64,000 bases of DNA from Taishania sp045629585 (GTDB lineage Bacteria; Bacteroidota; Bacteroidia; Flavobacteriales_D; Crocinitomicaceae). The stretch spans positions 1-64,000 of the forward strand of contig JAZQRM010000048.1 in the NCBI GenBank assembly GCA_045629585.1. The letters run 5' to 3'. The translations under genes were made by a program, and so were the position numbers. The stretch's first letter is position 1. Each line of letters opens with the position of its first letter. Positions 25,411 through 34,430 of this stretch are shown here, one piece after another. Under the pieces are notes generated by a model. The model saw only the letters and a list, made by a program, of their open reading frames with translations, had not been told where the DNA came from and made no database searches.

Positions 25411-26145
25411 ATGAAGTTAATATTTGGAATTATATTATCCATTCCTTTTTATTTGTGTTTTGGGTTATGGTTGGTGTTATTTCACCCAGTTCAGGTGATT
25501 GCTTATAATCTCTTTGGCTATAAAGCACATAAAAAAAGTGTAGATGTATTGAATTTCTTCTTGACATACAATAGTTTGATATTACTAAATGTTCCGATCT
25601 TCAAGAATAAATATAAGATACCACATAATCGACCGATAGTGTTTGTGTCAAATCATCAAAGTGCTTATGATATACCTGGATTGATTTATTTTTTGCGTAA
25701 ATATCATGGAAAATTTATTTCAAAAATTGAATTGTCAAGAGCTCCGATTCCTTCTATTGCTTATAATTTACATAAGGGTGGTGGAGCTAATATTGATCGC
25801 AAAGATTCCAACCAATCTAAGGAAGAGATTAAAAAATTAGCTGAAAAAATGAAGGCTAATAATTGGTCCGCATTTATTTTCCCTGAAGGAACACGTACTA
25901 AAACTGGCTTTATGAAAGAATTCCATGTAGGAGGAATTGCGATGATTCATAATGTGATTCCAGATGTTCTGATTGTGCCTGTGGCAGTGAACGGTTCTTA
26001 TGAAATGACAAAGAAAGGGATGTTTCCTTTGATGGCTTTTACTCCTTTAACTTGGGAGGTGTTAGAACCTATTGAAACAGAGGGGCGTGATATCGCTGAA
26101 GTTATTAAGGAAGCTGAATTAGCAATCCGAGGGAAGGTTAAATAA
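25411..26145 (+). CDS. plsC: 1-acyl-sn-glycerol-3-phosphate acyltransferase
   Basis: A 244-residue membrane-associated acyltransferase with an N-terminal hydrophobic segment (about 3-27). It has the catalytic NHQSAYD box (His82/Asp87) and the glycerol-phosphate-binding FPEGTR motif (157-162). It acylates lysophosphatidic acid to phosphatidic acid at the inner membrane, the second acylation in phospholipid synthesis. Length and motif spacing are normal. Its 3' end overlaps the convergent FAD oxidase gene by 8 bases. Confidence 0.92.
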   Translation: MKLIFGIILSIPFYLCFGLWLVLFHPVQVIAYNLFGYKAHKKSVDVLNFFLTYNSLILLNVPIFKNKYKIPHNRPIVFVSNHQSAYDIPGLIYFLRKYHGKFISKIELSRAPIPSIAYNLHKGGGANIDRKDSNQSKEEIKKLAEKMKANNWSAFIFPEGTRTKTGFMKEFHVGGIAMIHNVIPDVLIVPVAVNGSYEMTKKGMFPLMAFTPLTWEVLEPIETEGRDIAEVIKEAELAIRGKVK

Positions 26146-27517
26146 TCTTCCCTGGGTTCATTATATTATTTGGGTCAAATACTTTTTTGATCATCCGCAT
26201 TAGCGTTAGATTCGTTTCTGGAAAAGCAATATCCATATATGGTTTTTGAACTAGACCGATTCCATGTTCACCAGATAAAGTTCCTCCCACTGCGACCACG
26301 TAAGTAAATAACTCTCGAATAGCAAGTGGTAACTGCTCCTCCCAAACATGATCAGTTAACGCATCTTTTAGAATGTTTATATGTAGATTACCATCTCCAG
26401 CATGTCCGTAGCAAATGCTTCTGAAACCATATTTTGATTCTAATTCTTTTACTTTATTCATTAGTCCAGGTAGTTCATATCTTGGGACCACCGTATCTTC
26501 TTCTTTGTAGATAGAGATTGCTTTCACAGCTTCTCCAATCTTTCTACGTAAGCTCCAGATTAAATCTTTTTGTGCTTGTGATTCAGCAAAAAGTATTTCT
26601 CCTGTGCTGAACGATTCCAGAACTTTCATGATTTTCTCACAATCTGAAAAAAGTAAAGCAGGATCAAATCCGTCCACCTCAATTAGTAAGAAAGCTGCTG
26701 CACTTTCATCTATTGAAAGCGTGTAGTCGTTTGCAAATTTCTGAGCAGTTTGGAGGGCTTTTAGCTCCATGAATTCGAGGCAACTTGGGATGATTCCTGC
26801 GTGGTAGATTGCTGCAACAGCTTTACAGGCGTCTTCTATGGTTGTAAAAGGAACTAATAATAATAGATCATTTGTTGGATGTGGGAGTAGCTTTAGAACA
26901 ATCTTTGTTACAACTGCTAGTGTTCCCTCAGACCCAACAATTAATTGTGTGAGATTATATCCAGTTGCATTTTTTAATGTATTTGCACCTGTCCAAATGA
27001 TTTCTCCATTCGGTAAAACCACTTCAAGATTTAGGACATATTGGGAGGTTACCCCATATTTCACAGCTTTAGGTCCACCAGAATTCTCGGCTACATTTCC
27101 GCCGATAAAACAACTTCCTTTACTTGCTGGATCTGGTGGATAAAAGAGTCCTTTTTTGCGTACTTCATTTTGCAGATGTTCGGTTATTACACCGGGTTCT
27201 GTAGTAACCTGATGATTTTGTTCATCGATTGATAAGATTTGGTTCATTCTTTCTAAGCTCATTGCAATCCCCCCCAAAGATGGAATGGCCCCACCACTTA
27301 AACCCGTTCTTGCTCCAATTGGAGTAACGGGAAGTTGGTATTTATTACAATAAGCAAGTATTTTGCTTACTTCTTCTGTGGTTTGGGGAAATAAAACAAG
27401 AGCTGGTAATTGTGAAATTCCTTCGGTGTGGTCATGGGAGTAGTCATATAATGATTCTGAATCCCATTTACATCGGTTACCTAATAGCTCTTGAAAGAAT
27501 GTGAGTGCTTGTTTCAT
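26138..27517 (-). CDS. FAD-linked 2-hydroxyacid dehydrogenase (GlcD/D-lactate dehydrogenase type)
   Basis: A 459-residue PCMH-type flavoprotein. The FAD-binding domain shows PVTPIGARTGLSGGAIPSLGG (about residues 61-81), TEPGVITEHLQ and GGNVAENSGGPKAVKYGVT. The C-terminal FAD-oxidase domain ends with YGHAGDGNLHINIL and GGTLSGEHGIGLVQKPYM. This matches glycolate oxidase GlcD and respiratory D-lactate dehydrogenases, which oxidise a 2-hydroxyacid to a 2-oxoacid and pass electrons to quinone or an Fe-S partner. No GlcE or GlcF gene is adjacent and there is no fused Fe-S domain, so a D-lactate-type enzyme is the likelier reading. Confidence 0.88.
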   Translation of the reverse strand: MKQALTFFQELLGNRCKWDSESLYDYSHDHTEGISQLPALVLFPQTTEEVSKILAYCNKYQLPVTPIGARTGLSGGAIPSLGGIAMSLERMNQILSIDEQNHQVTTEPGVITEHLQNEVRKKGLFYPPDPASKGSCFIGGNVAENSGGPKAVKYGVTSQYVLNLEVVLPNGEIIWTGANTLKNATGYNLTQLIVGSEGTLAVVTKIVLKLLPHPTNDLLLLVPFTTIEDACKAVAAIYHAGIIPSCLEFMELKALQTAQKFANDYTLSIDESAAAFLLIEVDGFDPALLFSDCEKIMKVLESFSTGEILFAESQAQKDLIWSLRRKIGEAVKAISIYKEEDTVVPRYELPGLMNKVKELESKYGFRSICYGHAGDGNLHINILKDALTDHVWEEQLPLAIRELFTYVVAVGGTLSGEHGIGLVQKPYMDIAFPETNLTLMRMIKKVFDPNNIMNPGKII

Positions 27518-27622
27518 ATAAACAAATGTACAAAAAGGTTGTGTTTCAATAATATTTGTTGCTTTTATTCAATTGCAGCAGTTGAATTATAGAAGTAAAG
27601 GTACTTTTTTATAGAATAATTT

Positions 27623-27630
27623 TACTTTTG
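27623..27630 (+). promoter_or_regulatory. Candidate -7 box before the thiolase gene
   Basis: TACTTTTG matches TAnnTTTG exactly, 18 bases before the start codon at 27649. No clear -33 element. Confidence 0.5.
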
Positions 27631-27648
27631 TAAGATTACCCCAAACAA

Positions 27649-28857
27649 ATGATGAAAGACATTTATATAATTGATGGAGTGCGAACTGCAATTGGAAATT
27701 TTGCAGGAACAATGTCAACGGTTAGACCAGATGATATGGCAGCACATGTGATTAAAGCCTTAATGGAAAGACATCCAGAGTTAGACCCAACCTTAGTGGA
27801 GGATGTGATTTTTGGTTGCGCAAATCAAGCAGGTGAGGATAATCGAAATGTAGCAAGAATGGCTGGATTATTGGCTGGATTACCTTATCAAGTTGCAGGA
27901 GAGACCGTGAACAGATTGTGTGCTTCTGGTATGGCAGCAGTGAATAATGCTGCTAGAGCTATAAAAGATGGTGCAGGGGATATTTATATTGCTGGTGGAG
28001 TAGAGAGTATGACACGCGGACCATGGGTAATTTCAAAAACAAGTACTCCTTTTGGTAGAGATGCTGAAATGCATGATACCTCTTTTGGTTGGCGTTTTAT
28101 TAACCCGCAAATGAAGGAATTGTACGGAGTAGATCCTATGGGAGGAACAGCGGAGAATTTGGTGGAATTATATGGAATCGATCGCGAGGCTCAAGATGCA
28201 TTCGCAGCTTGGTCACAACAAAAAGCGACTATTGCGCAAGAGAATGGAATCTTAGCCGAGGAAATTGCACCTCTTTCAATACCAAAAAGAAAAGGAGAGC
28301 CCGTTATCTTTGATAAAGATGAATTTATTCGACCTTCAACCACGATTGATTCTTTAGGTACTTTAAAACCTGCTTTTAAGAAAGATGGGTCTGTGACTGC
28401 TGGAAATTCTTCTGGACTTAATGATGGTGCGGCCGCGATATTGTTAGCGTCGAAGGAAGCTACAGAAAAGTACAATTTAAAACCTTTAGCAAGAATTGTA
28501 GGCTCAGCCGTTGCTGGTGTTGAACCTAAAATAATGGGAATTGGTCCTGTTTATGCTGCTGAAAAAGCATTGAAACGTGCTGGTTTAACTATAGATGATA
28601 TGGATATATTAGAATTAAATGAGGCGTTTGCGGCACAAGTTTTAGCATGTACACGCAAGATGGGAATTAAAGATAATGACCCTCGAATTAATCCTAATGG
28701 AGGAGCAATTGCTTTAGGGCATCCCCTAGGTATGTCGGGTGCACGTATATTGCTAGCTGCAGCGCGTGAGTTGCAACGTTCCAATAAAAGATATGCTTTA
28801 GTGGCAATGTGTATCGGTGTGGGACAAGGTTATGCGACGATTTTAGAACGTGTATAA
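27649..28857 (+). CDS. Acetyl-CoA C-acyltransferase (thiolase)
   Basis: A 402-residue thiolase of normal length. The nucleophile is Cys91 in NRLCASGMAAV, the second catalytic part is GGAIALGHPLGMSGAR (about 351-366), and the C-terminal Cys is in MCIGVGQG (about 388). The long loop and the VDPMGGTAENLVE segment are typical of degradative thiolases (FadA/PcaF type), which cleave 3-oxoacyl-CoA with CoA to acetyl-CoA. The chain could start at either of two adjacent ATGs. No FadB-type partner is adjacent; instead three envelope genes follow on the same strand after 25 bases. Confidence 0.93.
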   Translation: MMKDIYIIDGVRTAIGNFAGTMSTVRPDDMAAHVIKALMERHPELDPTLVEDVIFGCANQAGEDNRNVARMAGLLAGLPYQVAGETVNRLCASGMAAVNNAARAIKDGAGDIYIAGGVESMTRGPWVISKTSTPFGRDAEMHDTSFGWRFINPQMKELYGVDPMGGTAENLVELYGIDREAQDAFAAWSQQKATIAQENGILAEEIAPLSIPKRKGEPVIFDKDEFIRPSTTIDSLGTLKPAFKKDGSVTAGNSSGLNDGAAAILLASKEATEKYNLKPLARIVGSAVAGVEPKIMGIGPVYAAEKALKRAGLTIDDMDILELNEAFAAQVLACTRKMGIKDNDPRINPNGGAIALGHPLGMSGARILLAAARELQRSNKRYALVAMCIGVGQGYATILERV

Positions 28858-28882
28858 AATCGATTTTTTTTAAGAACTGCTT

Positions 28883-30463
28883 ATGATAAAAAGAACTGCA
28901 TATTTATGGATTGCTCTTATTTTACTGATTTCTTGTCGTAAGAAAGTAGAATGGGATTCGGATTGGGTATTGGCGCTGTTTAATCAAGAAATGAACTTGG
29001 CTAAGTTGGAAAATGACTCCACTCTTGTAAATGAGGGTGGTTTTTATAGGGTTCAATTAAGAAGGAATTTACTTGATCTTGATTTGGCAAGCTTCGTGAA
29101 TATTCCTGATACTACAATTGCTTATACTAAATACATGCAGTTTATTTCATTGAATGTTAACCCTGGTTTTGAGTTGATGAATTCGATTGAGGAATTTAAT
29201 TTGGAGATGGGAGACGTACAATTAAAGAAAATAAATATAAGTGGGGGACGAATAAATTTCCGATTAGAAAATCCCATCGAAACGACTGTTTTTATTCGGC
29301 TTATTATGCCTGGCATGACTAAAAACGGGCAGACAATAGAAAAGGAAATGATTGTTGGTCCAAAACGTAATGGACAGAATGGATTTGTTAATACTTTTAT
29401 TGACTTGAGTGGCACTTCGGTGGATTTAACTGGGCAAAATGGAGGCCGATTTAATCGTTTACAATCACAGGTTGTTATAAAAACAGATCCGAATGGTCCA
29501 GCGGTATTGGTTACAAATCAAGATGGATTTGTTGTTAATGCTGAGTTTAAGGACATAAAATTAGATTATGCACGTGGTTATTTTGGGGCACGTGTTATAA
29601 ATGAGATCGATGATTTCAACTTAGATTTGCTTAAAATAGTTCAGTCGGGAACGGTCAATATTCCTCAAACTCAAATTCGATTTGACATTCAAAATGGAGT
29701 GAAGTTAGATTTGCAAGCGCAATTGAATTTTTTGAAGAGTACTAATTTTGCAGGTACTACTATCCCTTTAACCGGTGGAATTGTTGGGCAAGCTATTCAT
29801 GTGCCTTCTGCTACAGGAACATGGAATAATTGGCAAGCGGGTAATTATAGTTTTCTATTTAATTCTTCTAATTCAAATATCGAAGCATTTATAGAGCATT
29901 TAGGATATAAGTATGATCTTAGTTATTTATTGCGTCTAAATCCGTGGGGAAATACCACCGGAGGTTGGAATGAAATTTTTGCGAATTCTAAGTTAAGTGT
30001 CAAATTAGCTGTAGATATGCCTTTAAGCATAGGACTTAATAATTTGGTGTTGAGAGATACGTTTGACTTATCCGTGCAAATGTCAAAGGAAAAAACAAAT
30101 ATTTCACAGGGAGAATTAATCGTTAATTATGAAAATGCTTTCCCTATAGGAGCAAATTTAGATCTCGTTTTTTTGAATGAATTCAATGAAGAAATTGGCC
30201 AATCACAAATGTTAAATGGATTACAATCGAGTGCTTATGGTACAGCTTCTCAAAATGGTCTTTCCGTAATGAAAGGGGAGGTGTCCATTCCTTTAGCAAA
30301 AGATGTGATGGATCGCCTGAGTGAAGTCAAAAAAGTAGTGGTTCGTGCACATTTGAATTCTACAAATAGTAGTGGATTATCATACGCAATGGTAGATATT
30401 CCCTTTGGATCTTTTTTACGCTTGAAGGCACGAGCTAAATTTGTATTAAACGCTAAACTTTAA
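28883..30463 (+). CDS. Lipoprotein of unknown function (526 aa)
   Basis: A 526-residue lipoprotein (MIKRTAYLWIALILLISC, Cys18) with a charged start to the mature chain (RKKVEWDSDW). The rest is predicted beta-rich with many alternating hydrophobic strands (FRLENPIETTVFIRLIMPG, LKLNNPIG-like repeats such as ELIVNYENAFPIGANLDLVFLN), which suggests stacked beta-sandwich or LEA-like modules. I cannot name a family. Two bases separate it from the following barrel gene, so the pair is likely co-translated and may act together in the outer membrane. Confidence 0.75.
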   Translation: MIKRTAYLWIALILLISCRKKVEWDSDWVLALFNQEMNLAKLENDSTLVNEGGFYRVQLRRNLLDLDLASFVNIPDTTIAYTKYMQFISLNVNPGFELMNSIEEFNLEMGDVQLKKINISGGRINFRLENPIETTVFIRLIMPGMTKNGQTIEKEMIVGPKRNGQNGFVNTFIDLSGTSVDLTGQNGGRFNRLQSQVVIKTDPNGPAVLVTNQDGFVVNAEFKDIKLDYARGYFGARVINEIDDFNLDLLKIVQSGTVNIPQTQIRFDIQNGVKLDLQAQLNFLKSTNFAGTTIPLTGGIVGQAIHVPSATGTWNNWQAGNYSFLFNSSNSNIEAFIEHLGYKYDLSYLLRLNPWGNTTGGWNEIFANSKLSVKLAVDMPLSIGLNNLVLRDTFDLSVQMSKEKTNISQGELIVNYENAFPIGANLDLVFLNEFNEEIGQSQMLNGLQSSAYGTASQNGLSVMKGEVSIPLAKDVMDRLSEVKKVVVRAHLNSTNSSGLSYAMVDIPFGSFLRLKARAKFVLNAKL

Positions 30464-30465
30464 GA

Positions 30466-31689
30466 ATGAAGTACTCATTATTCTCCTTCTTATTACTATT
30501 TTGTTTTGAAAGTGCTGGACAGCAAATGACGAGTCTTGGATTTGATACTTTTGAACGAAAGATAAGTATTGATCTCAATGTTAACGCTGAAGCGACTACA
30601 CAGTCGATTAGTAATCGCATTATTTTCCCTCTTCTTTTTGGTGGATATGTTGAAAAGGAAACCATGCAAAAGGAAGCAAATAGACAAGGGCAATTGACAA
30701 AATTGGGAGCTTATATCGATCCTGAGTTATCGATTAGCCTTTTTGATGTTCGAATATTTAAAAAGAAGCCTTGGGGATTGCGTTTTAATGCAGGGCTTTT
30801 AATGACAGGAGCAGCTAGAGTTTCTGGTGGTTTGATCGGAATGGCTATGGTGGGGAATGAGCCTTTTATTGGGAACTCCATTCCTTTATCTAATCAAGTT
30901 TATGAATATTTTAACGCACATAAAATAGGTTTTGGTTTAGTAGATGCTAAATCGAAATCGAGCGTTTCTTTAAATGCGTATGGCATTCAATCCTACGCAA
31001 AAGGAACTGTTGTTGATGGATCGATGATCTTTAACGCGATGGGTGATCTTTCTTTAGAGATGGAAGGATTAGCTCAAAATGCTTATTCGAATGCCTATTA
31101 TGTTGGAGCTGGTGTTGGGATAGATGCGAGCTTTAATCTAAATGTGGGGAAAGTAGGAAAGGAAACCTATTTTAATTTTTCTATTAAAAATCTAGGAGTT
31201 GGATTCTTGAATAATCCTCTGAATAGATATGAAGTCGATTCAACTTGGAATTATTCAGGTTTTACTTTCAATCAACTTAATGAATTGGGTGAAAAATTTG
31301 ATGATATTGACAAAACAATAGAGGAACTTGGTGTCAACCGTACTCAAGGTTCTAAAGTTGTACTAATGCCAATGCAAATCCATATTGGTAAGCTCATCAA
31401 TGAAAGTTTGACTAAACGTTGGCAGTTTTCGTATGGAGTTCGTGTTTATGTTCAAAATGCGGCCATTCCGCTCTTGTATGGTGGTACGCATTTCCGTGCA
31501 AATAATTGGCTGCGTATTGGTGCTGGTCTTAATTACGGTGGTTATGGAGGTCTTCGTGGAAATATTTACATTCAAGGTATTTGGGATAAATTCGTAGCAG
31601 GTGTACATATAAATAATGTGCTAGGATTAACGAATTATGGACGTGGGCTGAGTGCAAATATTTCGATTGGTTATCGTATTAATAAGTAA
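30466..31689 (+). CDS. Outer-membrane barrel protein (DUF5723-like)
   Basis: A 407-residue protein with a signal peptide (about 1-19, ending SAGQ) and many amphipathic strands: KISIDLNVNAEATTQS, GLRFNAGLLMTGAARV, YVGAGVGIDASFNLNVG, WLRIGAGLNYGGYGGLRGNIYI, GLSANISIGYRINK. The final strand suggests a complete barrel. It resembles the DUF5723 family of Bacteroidota outer-membrane proteins, but I hold this loosely. It lies between an unknown lipoprotein (2-base gap) and a T9SS-sorted propeller protein (6-base gap). Confidence 0.72.
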   Translation: MKYSLFSFLLLFCFESAGQQMTSLGFDTFERKISIDLNVNAEATTQSISNRIIFPLLFGGYVEKETMQKEANRQGQLTKLGAYIDPELSISLFDVRIFKKKPWGLRFNAGLLMTGAARVSGGLIGMAMVGNEPFIGNSIPLSNQVYEYFNAHKIGFGLVDAKSKSSVSLNAYGIQSYAKGTVVDGSMIFNAMGDLSLEMEGLAQNAYSNAYYVGAGVGIDASFNLNVGKVGKETYFNFSIKNLGVGFLNNPLNRYEVDSTWNYSGFTFNQLNELGEKFDDIDKTIEELGVNRTQGSKVVLMPMQIHIGKLINESLTKRWQFSYGVRVYVQNAAIPLLYGGTHFRANNWLRIGAGLNYGGYGGLRGNIYIQGIWDKFVAGVHINNVLGLTNYGRGLSANISIGYRINK

Positions 31690-31695
31690 TTAATT

Positions 31696-33150
31696 ATGAG
31701 AGGTACAATTTTAATATCCTTTATTTTGATCCATATTCTTGGATGGGGACAAGCTAATTATTACCGTCAATATTCAAGTAATGGATATGATAGAGCGAAT
31801 TCAGTTGGGCAGTTGAGTACCAGCCAATTATTGGTGACAGGTAGTTCTTCTAGCTTTGCAGATGCACCTGCTCAGATGTATGTCTTAAAGCTGGATATAG
31901 ATGGAAATCGTCTCTGGTCAAGAGATTTTGGCGGAGCAGAAGCGGATGGAGGAAATGCGATCGAGATTCTACAAGACGACAGTTATTTTATCGGAGGGTA
32001 TTCTCAAAGTTCAGATAGCACAAGTTATAATTTTGCGGTATGGTATTTTAATGCCGATGATGAATTACAATGGTACAAAACTTATGGTACAAATGGATTT
32101 GATCAAATACTTGCAATCGAAAAAACTAATGACAATGGTTTAGTATTATTAGGTGAGACAAATTCTACAATCGATGGTTTTGCGGATATCTTACTCATTC
32201 GTATTGATAACAATGGGGATGAATTGTGGCGTAATCAGATCGAAAACTTGGGTGTTAATAAAGGTTATGTTATTCGACATCTTAGCGGAGATGATTTCCT
32301 TATTGGAGGTGAGGTGCACGATGACGTTTTGGATAGAAAAAGCTCATTATTAATTAAGATCAATGGTTTGAATGGAGTTGTTATAAATCAACTACAAGTG
32401 AATACAGGTGTTAGTTCTCAGATTAATGATTTTTACTTCACTGATCCCAATTATATATTTGCTATTGGAGAATATGTAAACAATCAGGGGACAGGTGGTG
32501 CCGTTTGGTATAAAATCGAATGGTCTACGGGGGCTGTTCTGACAGAAGAACTCAATGGTTCCAATCTTGATGCTCGTGGGGTTGGCGTGACACGTTTTGA
32601 TGATCAAATGGTTGCAGCTGTTGTTCACAATGGTCAATATTCGCACGGTTTTTTGGATATTGATTTTCACCATTGTGTGGACCCTTTCGTGTGGATTAAT
32701 TCCTTAGCGGCGATAAATCATCTATCAAATCAGGTGTTCGGAAGTATAATTTCTGTTACAGGTAACGGTTTTGTGGCTGTGGGAACGAATGAAGAATGGG
32801 GAACAGGAGGTAGTTCTATTTTCATTATTAGAAAAATGCCGAATACTCCTTTCTTTCAAGCTTCTGGTTTTAACAACTGGTCACCCCTTGTGTCTATAGC
32901 GGAGATCGACGATACTATAAAGGAAATGGTTTTATATCCAAATCCAATTCAAACAGTTCTAAATATAGATTTACCTGATGGTGAATTTGAAGTTAAAGTA
33001 ACGGATTTGAATGGAAGCGTAATTTTCGAATTATCAATTTATGGTAAGCAATCAATCGATTTTACTCATTTACCGAAGGGTGTGTATTTTTTCGAGGTGA
33101 GTGATACTAAATTGAATAGAAAGAATTTAATAAAAGGAGTGAAGCTGTAA
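31696..33150 (+). CDS. Secreted beta-propeller protein with T9SS sorting domain
   Basis: A 484-residue protein with a signal peptide (about 1-18, ending GWGQ). Repeating blades have the form 'LWSRDFGGAEADGGNAIEIL', 'WYKTYGTNGFDQILAIEKT' and 'LWRNQIENLGVNKGYVIRHL', typical of SBBP/WD40-like propellers in secreted Bacteroidota proteins. The sorting domain is LYPNPIQTVLNI ... LPKGVYFFEV. It should be exported by T9SS and held at the surface. It is the last gene of the run starting with the thiolase and ends exactly where the convergent kdsC ends. Confidence 0.83.
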   Translation: MRGTILISFILIHILGWGQANYYRQYSSNGYDRANSVGQLSTSQLLVTGSSSSFADAPAQMYVLKLDIDGNRLWSRDFGGAEADGGNAIEILQDDSYFIGGYSQSSDSTSYNFAVWYFNADDELQWYKTYGTNGFDQILAIEKTNDNGLVLLGETNSTIDGFADILLIRIDNNGDELWRNQIENLGVNKGYVIRHLSGDDFLIGGEVHDDVLDRKSSLLIKINGLNGVVINQLQVNTGVSSQINDFYFTDPNYIFAIGEYVNNQGTGGAVWYKIEWSTGAVLTEELNGSNLDARGVGVTRFDDQMVAAVVHNGQYSHGFLDIDFHHCVDPFVWINSLAAINHLSNQVFGSIISVTGNGFVAVGTNEEWGTGGSSIFIIRKMPNTPFFQASGFNNWSPLVSIAEIDDTIKEMVLYPNPIQTVLNIDLPDGEFEVKVTDLNGSVIFELSIYGKQSIDFTHLPKGVYFFEVSDTKLNRKNLIKGVKL

Positions 33151-33164
33151 TTACCAAATTACAG
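33145..33164. repeat. Inverted repeat at a zero-gap convergent junction
   Basis: CTGTAAT and ATTACAG form 7-bp arms around six bases, overlapping both stop codons. There is no T run on either side, so termination would have to be weak or of another type. Confidence 0.4.
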
Positions 33165-33669
33165 CATCTTCCATAAACCATTTTCCTTGCACGCGTAAAA
33201 CTTGTTCAACAACATCTCTTACCGCTCCTTTTCCGCCAGATAGAGGGGATTGATAATGGGCAATTCTTTTGATTTCTGAAACTGCATCTTGAGGACAAGT
33301 TGAACATCCTACCAGTTCCATTAAGGGATAGTCAGGGATATCATCTCCCATGAAAAGTACTTTATTATCTTCTATCTTATAGTTGTCTTTGATTGTTTGA
33401 TAGACTGCTTTTTTATCAGATGAACGAATAAATATTTCTGTTACGCCAATTCTTTCAAAAGCGGCTTTCAATTCTTCAGAATGTGCTCCAGTGATAATAA
33501 ATATCTGATAACCTTTCTTCAAAGCATATTGAATGGCATACAAATCTTTACTATTGATTTGGCGAATGAAATCACCATTTAATAAAGAGACCATTCCGTC
33601 AGTGAATACACCATCGACATCAAAAATTAATGTATTGATGTCATTTAGTCTTTCCTTATAAGAGATCAT
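33151..33669 (-). CDS. kdsC: 3-deoxy-D-manno-octulosonate 8-phosphate phosphatase, KdsC-type HAD hydrolase
   Basis: A 172-residue cap-less HAD phosphatase with LIFDVDGVFTDG (Asp17/Asp19), IITGAHS, and MGDDIPDYPLM. These are the C0-type signatures of KdsC, which removes phosphate from Kdo 8-phosphate in lipopolysaccharide core synthesis. Length is normal. It overlaps the upstream DUF2520 gene by four bases and is the last gene of a minus-strand unit headed by secA. Other Kdo genes are absent from the window. Confidence 0.9.
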   Translation of the reverse strand: MISYKERLNDINTLIFDVDGVFTDGMVSLLNGDFIRQINSKDLYAIQYALKKGYQIFIITGAHSEELKAAFERIGVTEIFIRSSDKKAVYQTIKDNYKIEDNKVLFMGDDIPDYPLMELVGCSTCPQDAVSEIKRIAHYQSPLSGGKGAVRDVVEQVLRVQGKWFMEDAVIW

Positions 33670-34421
33670 TTTGGATATGTTTTTAAGATATTGTCTGATA
33701 ATGTTTTATAAATTTCTTTTGTCGGTTCGTCCAGTAGGTTCAAATGTTCTTGAATGGTTTGTAGATCCTTTCGTCGTGCTGGCCCTGTTTGTGCGTTATA
33801 AGGACCTAAATCTTTAGCTTTTAAGATCGTTTCATTTATCAATGGGTACAAAAGATCAAATTGTAATTCATTTTCTTCAAGATGATTTTTTCCTAAAAAA
33901 TAGAGATGGTTGGTGAAATTGTTAACCATGACAGCAGCCACATGATAATGCTTACGTTTTAAGGAAGAGCAATAGTTAACTTTTGAAGAAAGAGTTAAAG
34001 CAAGGGCAAATAATTCTGCCCCAAATTGTTCTTCTTTAGCTTCTATTAAAAAAGGTACTTCGGTCAAGTTTAAAGCTCTTTCTACGCTAAAACTTTGCAA
34101 TGGATAAAAAACCCCAACTGGATTTTGAACTGCATTGAGTACAGATTGCAAGTCAACAGTTCCTGATGTATAAGCTATTTTTTGAAATTTCGGAAATTGG
34201 CGGATGACAGGAATGATTGAGTCGTCATTGACACATACGAGGACTAAATCTACTTCAATGGGAGGTATTGATAAAAAGAAATCGGTCGAGGCTAGCTGAG
34301 CTAGCTCTCGACCGATTATTTCATTGCGGCTCATAATGTAACTAATCGTATGATTAGCCTCCTTTAATCCTTGTGCAAGATGAAAGGCAACATTTCCTGA
34401 TCCTATAATTGCAATATTCAT
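33666..34421 (-). CDS. Rossmann-like and DUF2520 domain protein
   Basis: A 251-residue protein. The N-terminal half is an NAD(P)-binding fold starting MNIAIIGSGNVAFHLAQGLKE (GxGxxA/G pattern at 7-12). The C-terminal half is the all-helical DUF2520 domain (LKRKHYHVAAVMVNNFTNHLYFLG, YNAQTGPARRKDLQTIQEHL) related to prephenate dehydrogenase/6-phosphogluconate dehydrogenase folds. The substrate is not known. It lies 9 bases after secA and overlaps kdsC by four bases, so it is part of that operon. Confidence 0.9.
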   Translation of the reverse strand: MNIAIIGSGNVAFHLAQGLKEANHTISYIMSRNEIIGRELAQLASTDFFLSIPPIEVDLVLVCVNDDSIIPVIRQFPKFQKIAYTSGTVDLQSVLNAVQNPVGVFYPLQSFSVERALNLTEVPFLIEAKEEQFGAELFALALTLSSKVNYCSSLKRKHYHVAAVMVNNFTNHLYFLGKNHLEENELQFDLLYPLINETILKAKDLGPYNAQTGPARRKDLQTIQEHLNLLDEPTKEIYKTLSDNILKTYPK

Positions 34422-34430
34422 GTTACGGGA

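Noticed and set aside
27269..27275. Seven-C run in the FAD oxidase gene as a phase-variation tract
   Set aside because: One base shorter than the G run at 8357, in a cytoplasmic metabolic enzyme; it simply encodes Leu-Gly-Gly in a Gly-rich FAD motif.
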